Shown here: in pieces, positions 1 through 5,950 of the stretch
Numbering within the stretch: position 1 is the first letter of the stretch
How the letters are laid out: each line of letters starts with the position of its first letter
The notes under the pieces: model-generated
Databases searched by the model: none
The model's input: the letters and a program-made list of their open reading frames with translations, nothing else
What the model was told of the DNA's origin: nothing
From: Actinomycetes bacterium
GTDB lineage: Bacteria; Actinomycetota; Acidimicrobiia; Acidimicrobiales; Bog-793
NCBI GenBank assembly: GCA_021821585.1
Contig: JAKACF010000144.1
Coordinates: 1 to 7,689 of the forward strand
Length of the DNA: 7,689 nt
Reading direction: 5' to 3'
Translations under genes and position numbers: made by a program

Positions 1-203
1 TCGACACCGACGTCGTCCGCGGGATCGACTACGACGTCACCAAGCAGGCGATCGCCTACGCCTTGAAGTCGCTCGCCGAGCGGTCGGGCGCCATGAGCCT
101 CGCAGAGGGGGTCGAGACCGAGGAGGAGGCCGAGATGCTGACCAGCCTCGGCATCGGCGCCGCCCAGGGCTACCTCTTCGGCCGACCGAGCGAGGTCGCC
201 TAG
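1..203 (+). CDS. EAL-domain protein (cyclic-di-GMP phosphodiesterase type), C-terminal fragment
   Basis: Only the last 66 residues are in the window; codons start at base 3 and the gene ends with TAG at 201-203. The fragment matches the end of an EAL domain: an aspartate-rich segment (VRGID, residues 5-9), a helix, the AEGVET motif (residues 34-39) and QGYLFGRP (residues 55-62), followed by four residues. In the family the Glu of EGVE and the Gln of QGY lie at the active site that hydrolyses cyclic-di-GMP to linear pGpG, and both are kept here. The EAL signature itself and the DDFGTG loop lie upstream of the window, so catalytic competence cannot be judged, nor whether a GGDEF, PAS or membrane domain precedes it. 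The protein ends right after the EAL domain, so that domain is C-terminal. The stop codon overlaps that of the convergent acetyltransferase gene. Confidence 0.93.
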   Translation, partial: DTDVVRGIDYDVTKQAIAYALKSLAERSGAMSLAEGVETEEEAEMLTSLGIGAAQGYLFGRPSEVA

Positions 204-739
204 ACCCGCTCCGCCCCGGTGCCGGGCACCGGCAGTGCGAGGCGCATCTCGTGCTCGCCGAGCTCCGGCCGCCCGGGCAGAGCCTGGCTGGCCCCGGTCG
301 GCTCGAAGCCTTCCCGGCGGTAGAGCGCCTCGGCGCCGAGGTTGTGGTCGGCGACGTACAGCCGCAGGCCGCCTGCCCCGAGGGCGGCCGCCTCGCTCGC
401 GGCGGCCCGCACGAGGAGCGCCCCGGCTCCCCGCCGGCGGGCGGCCGGCGCCACCCACATCGCGACGAGGTGCGGCTCGCCCTCTGGCGCCCGGAAGACG
501 CTCACCATCCCGACCGGAACGCCGTCGTCGAGCGCGACGAGCTGGACGCTCGTCTCGAAGCGGGAGCGCCACGTCGCCTCGTCGAAGCCGAGCTCGCGCT
601 CGAGCGTGGAGGCGAAGGCAGCCGGGGTGTCGGCGAGCGCCTGCAGGCGGAGGTCGCGCAGCGTCTCCCACTCGGCCGGCTCGAGCCGGCGGACGGCGAG
701 ACCGGCCGGGCCGCCCCGGTCCTCTCCCGTCGATGGCAT
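200..739 (-). CDS. GNAT family N-acetyltransferase
   Basis: This 179-residue protein has the usual single-domain GNAT length. Residues 14-60 form the N-terminal strand and helices (RRLEPAEWETLRDLRLQAL, then a WRSRF segment). Residues 66-82 form strands with GVPVGMVSVF. Residues 91-106 hold the core motif LVAMWVAPAARRRGAG, in which RRRGAG is the pyrophosphate-binding loop for acetyl-CoA. Residues 127-145 (LYVADHN, then EALYRREGF) are motif B with the conserved Asn133 and Tyr140. The family moves acetyl from acetyl-CoA to an amine; the substrate cannot be read from the sequence. The frame stays open to 832, but that start would lie inside the divergent peptidase gene. The ATG at 737-739 is preferred because it has TACCCT at -12 to -7, as at the other leaderless starts here. 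The protein is predicted to be soluble and cytoplasmic. Confidence 0.93.
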   Translation of the reverse strand: MPSTGEDRGGPAGLAVRRLEPAEWETLRDLRLQALADTPAAFASTLERELGFDEATWRSRFETSVQLVALDDGVPVGMVSVFRAPEGEPHLVAMWVAPAARRRGAGALLVRAAASEAAALGAGGLRLYVADHNLGAEALYRREGFEPTGASQALPGRPELGEHEMRLALPVPGTGAERV

Positions 740-745
740 GGCCGG

Positions 746-751
746 AGGGTA
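746..751 (-). promoter_or_regulatory. Predicted -10 box of the leaderless GNAT promoter
   Basis: Read on the - strand this is TACCCT, followed by six bases and the ATG at 739. It therefore sits at exactly -12 to -7 if transcription starts at the A of the ATG. No good Shine-Dalgarno sequence lies between it and the start, and no clear TTGACA-like -35 box lies 17-18 bases upstream. Actinobacterial leaderless genes typically have TANNNT at this distance. The transcription start is inferred, not observed. Confidence 0.6.
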
Positions 752-776
752 CCCGGTGGGAGTCCCGGCGGCCTCC

Positions 777-794
777 GGCTCACTACGGTGAGCC
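777..794. repeat. Perfect 7-bp inverted repeat in the divergent GNAT/S9 peptidase promoter region
   Basis: GGCTCAC at 777-783 and GTGAGCC at 788-794 are exact reverse complements separated by TACG. The repeat covers the predicted -10 box of the S9 peptidase gene (784-789) and ends one base before its ATG. It lies about 26 bases or more upstream of the GNAT -10 box. If the peptidase mRNA starts at its ATG, the repeat is not transcribed from that promoter, so a DNA-binding site such as a repressor operator is more likely than an RNA hairpin. In a longer transcript it could form a hairpin with a stable C(UACG)G tetraloop. In such GC-rich DNA chance remains possible. Confidence 0.45.
784..789 (+). 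promoter_or_regulatory. Predicted -10 box of the leaderless S9 peptidase promoter
   Basis: TACGGT is followed by GAGCCC and then the ATG at 796, so it occupies -12 to -7 relative to that ATG. No recognisable -35 element lies 17-18 bases further upstream. The position matches the three other leaderless-type promoters in the window. The box lies within the inverted repeat at 777-794, so a protein bound there would block RNA polymerase. Confidence 0.6.
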
Positions 795-795
795 C

Positions 796-2634
796 ATGGA
801 CCTACGACAGCTCCTCGAGAGCCGGGCTGCACGAGCCCTCGACGAGGACGGAGACCGCCTGCTCGTCGCCTCCGACCTCACCGGCACCTTCCAGCTCTAC
901 GAGCTGGCGGGCGGGGAGCTCTCGCCCCTCACCGACCTCTCCGAGCCCGTCACCGGCCGCTACGTGCCCGGCGCGCGCCAGGTGGTCGTGCAGATGGACG
1001 AGGGCGGCAACGAGCGGCACCAGCTCTACCTGCTCGAGCTCGACCGCGGCCTGGTGGACGACCCGGGCGCCATGGCACCTCTCACCTCCGAGCCCGCCTA
1101 CGTCCACCACCTCCTCGGCGTCCATCCCGGCGGCCGCCAGATCGCCTTCTGCTCGAACCGCCGGAACGGGGTGGACTTCGACGTCTACCTCCTCGAGCTG
1201 GCGACCGGCGAGACGACCCTCGTCTACGACGGCGGCGGCTGGCCCCAGGAGGCGACCGGCTACTCGCCCTCGGGGCGCTACCTCTCCTTCCTCCTGCCGG
1301 GCACGCGTCCGCTCGACGCCGACCTCTGCCTGCTCGACCTGGCGGGCGGCGCGCTGCTCCGGCCGCTCAGCCACCCCGAGGAGGCCGCCCGGGTTGGCGG
1401 GCCGGCCTTCGTCGGCGAGCACCGGTTCGTGGCGAGCTCGGACGTCGGGCGGGACCTCGCCGCCCTCGTCGTGTGCGACCTCGAGACGGGCGAGCAGCAG
1501 GTCCTGCTCGAGGGGGACCACGACCTCGAGTGCGTCGGGAGCAGGGACGGCTCCACGCTGCTCGTCGTCGCCAACGACGGGGGCGCCTGCCGGGCGGACC
1601 TCTACTCCGTGGCGGGCGACGGCGCGGAGGTGGCCCTCGCCCGCCTCGGGGAGGTCCCGCTCCCGGGCCGGGGCGTCATCTCGTTCTCGCTCGTCACGCC
1701 GCCGCCGCTCGTCGCCGCTCACGGCTCGCACGTCACCTACACCTTCTCCTCGCCCCTCGTGCCCGGCGACGTCTGGCGCTACGACCGCGCCACGGGCGCC
1801 ACCCGCCGGATGACGAGGAGCCCGGGGCCGGACGCCGAGGCCGACGGGCTCGTCGAGCCGAGCATCGAGTCGGTGACGAGCTTCGACGGCGAGGCGATCC
1901 CGCTCTTCTGCTACCGGCCGGTCGGCGGGGACGGGCCGCCGCCGGTCGTCCTCGTCATCCACGGTGGCCCGGAGAGCCAGTCCGTCCTCTCGTTCAACCC
2001 GCTCGTCCAGGGCTTCGTCGAGCGGGGCTTCGCCGTGGTCGTCCCGAACGTGAGGGGGTCCACCGGCTACGGCAAGCGCTACGCCGGCCTCGACGACACC
2101 CGCCGGCGCCTCGACTCGGTCCGCGACCTGGCGGCCATCCACGGCTGGCTCGGCTCGGCCGGCCTCGACCCCGGCAGGGCGGCCCTGTACGGCGGCTCCT
2201 ACGGCGGCTACATGGTGCTCGCCGGCGTCGCCTTCCAGCCCGAGCTGTGGGCGGCCGGCGTCGACGTCGTCGGCATCTCGAACCTCGTCACGTTCCTCGA
2301 GAACACCTCCGACTACCGCCGGGCCTTTCGCGAGCGGGAGTACGGCTCGCTGGCGGCGGACCGGGACTTCCTCGAGGAGGCCTCGCCGCTTCGGCGGGTG
2401 GACGACATCGTGGCGCCGCTGTTCGTCATCCACGGCGAGAACGACCCCCGCGTCCCGGTCAGCGAGGCCCGCCAGCTCGTCGCCTCCCTCGAGCGACGGG
2501 GCGTCGCCTGCGAGCTCCTCGTCTACCCCGACGAGGGACACGGCCTGGCGAAGCTGAAGAACCGCCTCGAGGCCTACCCCCGCGCCCTTCAGTTCCTCGA
2601 GCACCAGCTCATGGGCTCACAGAGCCCCGCCTAG
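796..2634 (+). CDS. S9 family peptidase (prolyl oligopeptidase/acylaminoacyl-peptidase type)
   Basis: This 612-residue serine peptidase has the two-domain S9 layout. Residues about 1-350 are beta-propeller blades with recurring S-P-S-G-R and D-V-Y-L-L-E-L patterns. Residues about 356-608 are an alpha/beta hydrolase. The catalytic domain carries HGGP (389-392, oxyanion side), NVRGSTGYG (418-426), the nucleophile Ser468 in GGSYGGYM, Asp550 in HGENDPRVPVS and His582 in DEGHG, so the triad is complete. The family cleaves short peptides admitted through the propeller; the S9C branch also removes N-acylated amino acids. The branch cannot be settled from motifs alone. There is no signal peptide, so it is probably cytoplasmic. 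The frame is open back to 235, but that upstream part is Arg/Pro-rich shadow coding antisense to the GNAT gene. The ATG at 796 is supported by the -10 box at -12. It converges with the tricorn gene. Confidence 0.95.
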   Translation: MDLRQLLESRAARALDEDGDRLLVASDLTGTFQLYELAGGELSPLTDLSEPVTGRYVPGARQVVVQMDEGGNERHQLYLLELDRGLVDDPGAMAPLTSEPAYVHHLLGVHPGGRQIAFCSNRRNGVDFDVYLLELATGETTLVYDGGGWPQEATGYSPSGRYLSFLLPGTRPLDADLCLLDLAGGALLRPLSHPEEAARVGGPAFVGEHRFVASSDVGRDLAALVVCDLETGEQQVLLEGDHDLECVGSRDGSTLLVVANDGGACRADLYSVAGDGAEVALARLGEVPLPGRGVISFSLVTPPPLVAAHGSHVTYTFSSPLVPGDVWRYDRATGATRRMTRSPGPDAEADGLVEPSIESVTSFDGEAIPLFCYRPVGGDGPPPVVLVIHGGPESQSVLSFNPLVQGFVERGFAVVVPNVRGSTGYGKRYAGLDDTRRRLDSVRDLAAIHGWLGSAGLDPGRAALYGGSYGGYMVLAGVAFQPELWAAGVDVVGISNLVTFLENTSDYRRAFREREYGSLAADRDFLEEASPLRRVDDIVAPLFVIHGENDPRVPVSEARQLVASLERRGVACELLVYPDEGHGLAKLKNRLEAYPRALQFLEHQLMGSQSPA

Positions 2635-2640
2635 CGAGCC

Positions 2641-2669
2641 GGGGCCGCGCCCACCGCCGCGCCGGCCCC
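2641..2669. terminator. Possible bidirectional hairpin terminator between convergent peptidase genes
   Basis: In the 36-base gap between the two stop codons, GGGGCCGCGC (2641-2650) can pair with GCGC (2659-2662) and GGCCCC (2664-2669). The result is a 10-bp stem with one bulged C at 2663 and an 8-base loop. No T-run follows on either strand, so it is not a classical intrinsic terminator. U-less hairpins have been proposed as terminators in actinobacteria. Position between convergent genes is the main support, and GC-rich DNA forms such stems easily by chance. Confidence 0.35.
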
Positions 2670-2670
2670 C

Positions 2671-5600
2671 TCAGGGCCGCGGCCGGAGCGGCGGAGGAGT
2701 GCGGGACGGCCTCGTCGAGAGCTCCGGCGGGCGGGCCGGGGGTCGGGTCTCGAGCGCCTCGAGCACGAGCTCCACCGCCCGGGCGAGCTGCGGGTCGCGC
2801 CCTGCTCCCCAGTCCTCAGGCGGGAGCGGGACCTCGACGTCGGGGTCGACGCCGTGGTTCTCGACCCCCCACCCCGGCCCGTAGAACCAGTAGGGGTAGC
2901 GGGGCTGGGTGACCGTCGTCCCGTCCACGAGCTGGTAGCGGCCGTCGATCCCGATGACCCCGCCCCAGGTCCGCGTCCCGACGACGGGCCCGAGCCGGCG
3001 CTGCTTGAAGCCGATCGTGACGATGTCCCCGTCCGAGCCCGCCTGCTCGTTGGCGACGAGCACCATCGGGCCGCGGGGGCTGTCCTCGGGGTAGGTGTGG
3101 GGTGCGAGGTGGCGGGGGAGCGCCCAGCCGGTGACCGTGCGGGCCAACTTCTCGAGGACGAGCTGGGAGAGGTGGCCGCCCCCGTTGTCGCGGACGTCGA
3201 CGACGAGCCCGTCGCGGGCCACCTCGACGCGCAGGTCCCGGTGCAGCTCGGCCCAGCCGTTCGCCATCATGTCGGGGATGTGCACGTAGCCGACCCGCCC
3301 GTCGCTGGCGGCGTGCACCGCCCGGCGGCGCCCGGCGACCCAGTCCTGGTAGCGGAGGGGACGCTCGTCGGAGAGCGGCTCGACGACGACCTCCCTGCGC
3401 TCGCCGGTGGTGGCGTGCTCGACCGTCAGCTCGACCGGCTTGCCGGCCGCCCCGACGAGCCGGGCGTGCGGTCCGAAGCCGCCCTCCACCGGCTCGCCGT
3501 CGACCGCCACGATGACGTCACCGGGGTGGACGCCGACGCCGGGGGCGAGCAGGGGCGAGCGGGCGGCGAGGACCGACGACTCGCTCGGCAGGATGCGGGC
3601 GACCCGGACCCGCCCGTCACCGTCCCGCTCGAGATCGGCCCCGAGCAGTCCGAGCCGTCGCTCGGACTCCACCGGGCGCTCGGGGGGCATCTCGTAGGCG
3701 TGCGAGGCACCGAGCTCGCCCTGGACCTCCCAGAGCAGCTCCGAGAGGTCGTCACGGGTGGCGATCCGCTCGAGGAGCGGGCGGTAGCGGGCGACCACCT
3801 GGTCCCAGTCGACACCGGCCATGTCGGGCACGAAAAAGTGGTCCCGCATCAGCCGCGCCGCCTCGTCGTACATCTGGGTCCACTCCTCGGGCGGGTCGAT
3901 CTCGACCCGCAGGCGCGAGAGGTCGATCTCGACGAGCTCGGCCGGGTCGGGCTCCTCGCCGGGCACCGGCTGCACCTTGTGGTCGGCCGGGACGGCCCGC
4001 AGCGACGCCCGGTCCCGGATCACGAGGGTCCTGGCGTCGCCCGAGACGGCGTAGCTGTCGAGGGCGTCGACGAGGACGGCCTCACGGCCCTTGTCGAGGT
4101 CGAAGCGGACGAGGCGCGGGCGCGCCGCCTCGGCCCCGAGTCCGGAGCGCTCCTCTCCGAGCTCGCCGAGGAGCGGCTCGGCGAGCCACGTGAACCCCCC
4201 TTGGACGGCCGAGAGCCGCGAGCAGCGGCCGGCCGCCACGGGGAAGGGCACGACCCGCTCGGCGAGGCCGTCGACGACGAGGTTGGTGGCGGGCTCCTCG
4301 CCGGGAGACGATCCCTCGGGGGCCCGGCGGGGGCGCCCGGCCGCCTCGGCGTCGAAGGGCGAGGGCGTGGCGTCGTCGAGGGGGACGAGGTAGGGGCGGG
4401 CGGCCGACATGAACGACATGTCGAAGATGTGGGCGTCGTAGACCGGGTCGAAGGTGCGCAGCGAGAGGAACGCGAGGAACCGCCCGTCGGCGCTGAAGGC
4501 GGGACTCGTGTCGACGAAGCGGAGCGGGGTCGCCTGGACGACCTCGCCGCCGAGGACGGCCAGCCTGATCTGGCGGAGCGGGTTCGGCCCGGCGTGCGAC
4601 CAGGCGAGCAGGCGCGAGTCCGGAGAGAAGGCGAGCCCGCTCGCGTCCCCGTCCTCGGACCGGTCGAGGGTCGTGAGGCTGCCCTCGTCGAGGTCGACGA
4701 GCACCACCTGGCCGTCGTGGGTGGCGACGGCCGCCCGGCGCCCGTCGGGCGAGCAGGCGAGCTCGAGCACCCGGCCGAGCTGTCCGGCGCCGATGCGCCG
4801 CCCGTCGCCCTCTGCGGGGCCGGCGGCCGCCACCACCTCGAGGGCGTCGTCGCCCTCGGCGTCGGTGACGGCGACGACACGGGCCGACTCGCCCTCCCCG
4901 GCGACGCGGGGGAGCCGGATGCGGACTCCGTGGCCGCCGGCGAGTCGCCGGGCCGGGCCCTTGCGGTGCGTCAGCCAGTGGAGGGCGCCCCGGACCTCGA
5001 CCGCGCTTGCCCGCCCCTCGTGGTCGGGCGAGAAGGAGCCGAGGTGCTCGGCGGCGGGCAGGACCTGCCGCTGGCGGCCGCGCCGGGGCGCCTCGAGCGA
5101 GACGTCGAGGCGCTCGGGGGACGAGTCGGCGGTGAGCTCGCCGACGAGGAAGAGGTCGCCGGCGCACTGGTAGACCACCCGGGCGCCGTCACTCGAGGCG
5201 GCCCTCGCGTAGAACTCCTCGTGGTCGCTGTGGCGGCGGAGGCCCGAGCCGTCGAGCTCGACCGAGTACAGGTTGGCGACGCCCTCGTGGTCGGAGAGGA
5301 AGGCGATCCGGTCGCCGACGAAACAGGGGTCCTCGAGCTGGCCGCCGAGCCCGGTGAGGAAGCGCTCGAAGTGCCCCGTGCCCTCCCGGTCGAGCCAGAG
5401 GGCGGCGGCCGTGCCGCCGCGGTAGCGCTTCCAGGCAGCGCCCCGGTGCAGGCTCTGGTTCACGCCGAGGAGGACCGCTCCGCCGGGGCCGTGGCCGACC
5501 GCCGTCACCGGCCCGTAGCCGAGCCGCTCCGCCTCGCCCGAGAGCGAGACGGCGTAGGCCCAGGTCCGGCTGCGGAACGGCTGGCCGGCGGCCGAGACGA

Positions 5601-5910
5601 CGAGCACCCGCCCGTCGCCGGTCCAGCCGATCGTGGTGGTGCCGGCATCGCCCAAGTAGGTGAGGCGGCGCTGGTCGCTCCCGTCGGTCGCCACGACGAA
5701 GGCCTCCGCCACCCCGTCGCGCCGGCTCGTGTAGGCGACGAGGGAGCCGTCGGGCGAGAGCTTCGGGTGGCGGGCGGGGGAGCGGTCGGCCGTGAGGCGG
5801 CGGGCGGCGGGCTCGCCGAGCCGGGAGAGGAAGAGGTCGTCGTCGGCGACGAAGCAGAGGCTCTCTCCCCTGAGAGAGGGAAAGCGGAGGTAGGGACGGG
5901 TGGCGGGCAC
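2671..5910 (-). CDS. tri: Tricorn core protease (S41 family, full length)
   Basis: The protein has 1079 residues, close to the roughly 1070 of Thermoplasma tricorn. Order: a first beta-propeller (about 1-310, with the hallmark WKRYRGG at 160-166, SDHEGVANLYS at 206-216 and YQCAGDLF at 247-254); a second propeller (about 330-680); a helical C1 domain with Ser736-His737; a PDZ domain (about 753-836); and a C2 domain with DVRDNGGG (905-912), the nucleophile Ser959 in AGSDGD and Glu1017 in GVENHGVDPD. These match the Thermoplasma tetrad Ser745/His746/Ser965/Glu1023, so all four residues are kept. Tricorn cuts oligopeptides, for example from the proteasome, into very short peptides that aminopeptidases finish. 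A Pro/Arg-rich tail (1056-1079) ends the protein. No signal peptide is seen, so it should be cytoplasmic. The GTG start at 5908-5910 is supported by TAGCGT at -12 and by YLRFPSLRGE starting the first propeller at residue 7. Confidence 0.96.
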   Translation of the reverse strand: MPATRPYLRFPSLRGESLCFVADDDLFLSRLGEPAARRLTADRSPARHPKLSPDGSLVAYTSRRDGVAEAFVVATDGSDQRRLTYLGDAGTTTIGWTGDGRVLVVSAAGQPFRSRTWAYAVSLSGEAERLGYGPVTAVGHGPGGAVLLGVNQSLHRGAAWKRYRGGTAAALWLDREGTGHFERFLTGLGGQLEDPCFVGDRIAFLSDHEGVANLYSVELDGSGLRRHSDHEEFYARAASSDGARVVYQCAGDLFLVGELTADSSPERLDVSLEAPRRGRQRQVLPAAEHLGSFSPDHEGRASAVEVRGALHWLTHRKGPARRLAGGHGVRIRLPRVAGEGESARVVAVTDAEGDDALEVVAAAGPAEGDGRRIGAGQLGRVLELACSPDGRRAAVATHDGQVVLVDLDEGSLTTLDRSEDGDASGLAFSPDSRLLAWSHAGPNPLRQIRLAVLGGEVVQATPLRFVDTSPAFSADGRFLAFLSLRTFDPVYDAHIFDMSFMSAARPYLVPLDDATPSPFDAEAAGRPRRAPEGSSPGEEPATNLVVDGLAERVVPFPVAAGRCSRLSAVQGGFTWLAEPLLGELGEERSGLGAEAARPRLVRFDLDKGREAVLVDALDSYAVSGDARTLVIRDRASLRAVPADHKVQPVPGEEPDPAELVEIDLSRLRVEIDPPEEWTQMYDEAARLMRDHFFVPDMAGVDWDQVVARYRPLLERIATRDDLSELLWEVQGELGASHAYEMPPERPVESERRLGLLGADLERDGDGRVRVARILPSESSVLAARSPLLAPGVGVHPGDVIVAVDGEPVEGGFGPHARLVGAAGKPVELTVEHATTGERREVVVEPLSDERPLRYQDWVAGRRRAVHAASDGRVGYVHIPDMMANGWAELHRDLRVEVARDGLVVDVRDNGGGHLSQLVLEKLARTVTGWALPRHLAPHTYPEDSPRGPMVLVANEQAGSDGDIVTIGFKQRRLGPVVGTRTWGGVIGIDGRYQLVDGTTVTQPRYPYWFYGPGWGVENHGVDPDVEVPLPPEDWGAGRDPQLARAVELVLEALETRPPARPPELSTRPSRTPPPLRPRP

Positions 5911-5916
5911 CGCGCG

Positions 5917-5922
5917 ACGCTA
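5917..5922 (-). promoter_or_regulatory. Predicted -10 box of the leaderless tricorn promoter
   Basis: Read on the - strand this is TAGCGT, at -12 to -7 before the GTG at 5910. An imperfect -35 match, GTGACG (5946-5941, four of six bases of TTGACA), lies 18 bases upstream. The promoter fits inside the 40-base gap after the acyl-CoA synthetase gene, so tricorn can be transcribed independently, although readthrough from that gene is also possible. Confidence 0.6.
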
Positions 5923-5950
5923 ACCGCGCCGCCCGACTTTCGTCACGGCC

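Noticed and set aside
235..795. N-terminal extension of the S9 peptidase by 187 residues
   Set aside because: This stretch is antisense to the GNAT gene and translates to Arg/Pro/Ala-rich low-complexity sequence. The ATG at 796 with its -10 box at -12 gives a normal family length.
740..832. N-terminal extension of the GNAT protein by 31 residues
   Set aside because: It would run through the divergent promoters and into the S9 coding sequence. The GNAT fold begins well after the ATG at 739.
802..2604. 600-codon open frame on the - strand, antisense to the S9 peptidase gene
   Set aside because: The same register effect applies as for tricorn. It has no recognisable domains and is rich in Val, Asp, Glu and Arg; the opposite strand encodes a peptidase with a complete catalytic triad.
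1473..2912. Arg-rich 479-codon frame on the + strand overlapping the S9 gene and the convergent gap
   Set aside because: It is a frame-shifted shadow of the peptidase gene made almost entirely of Arg, Gly, Ala and Pro, with no motif.
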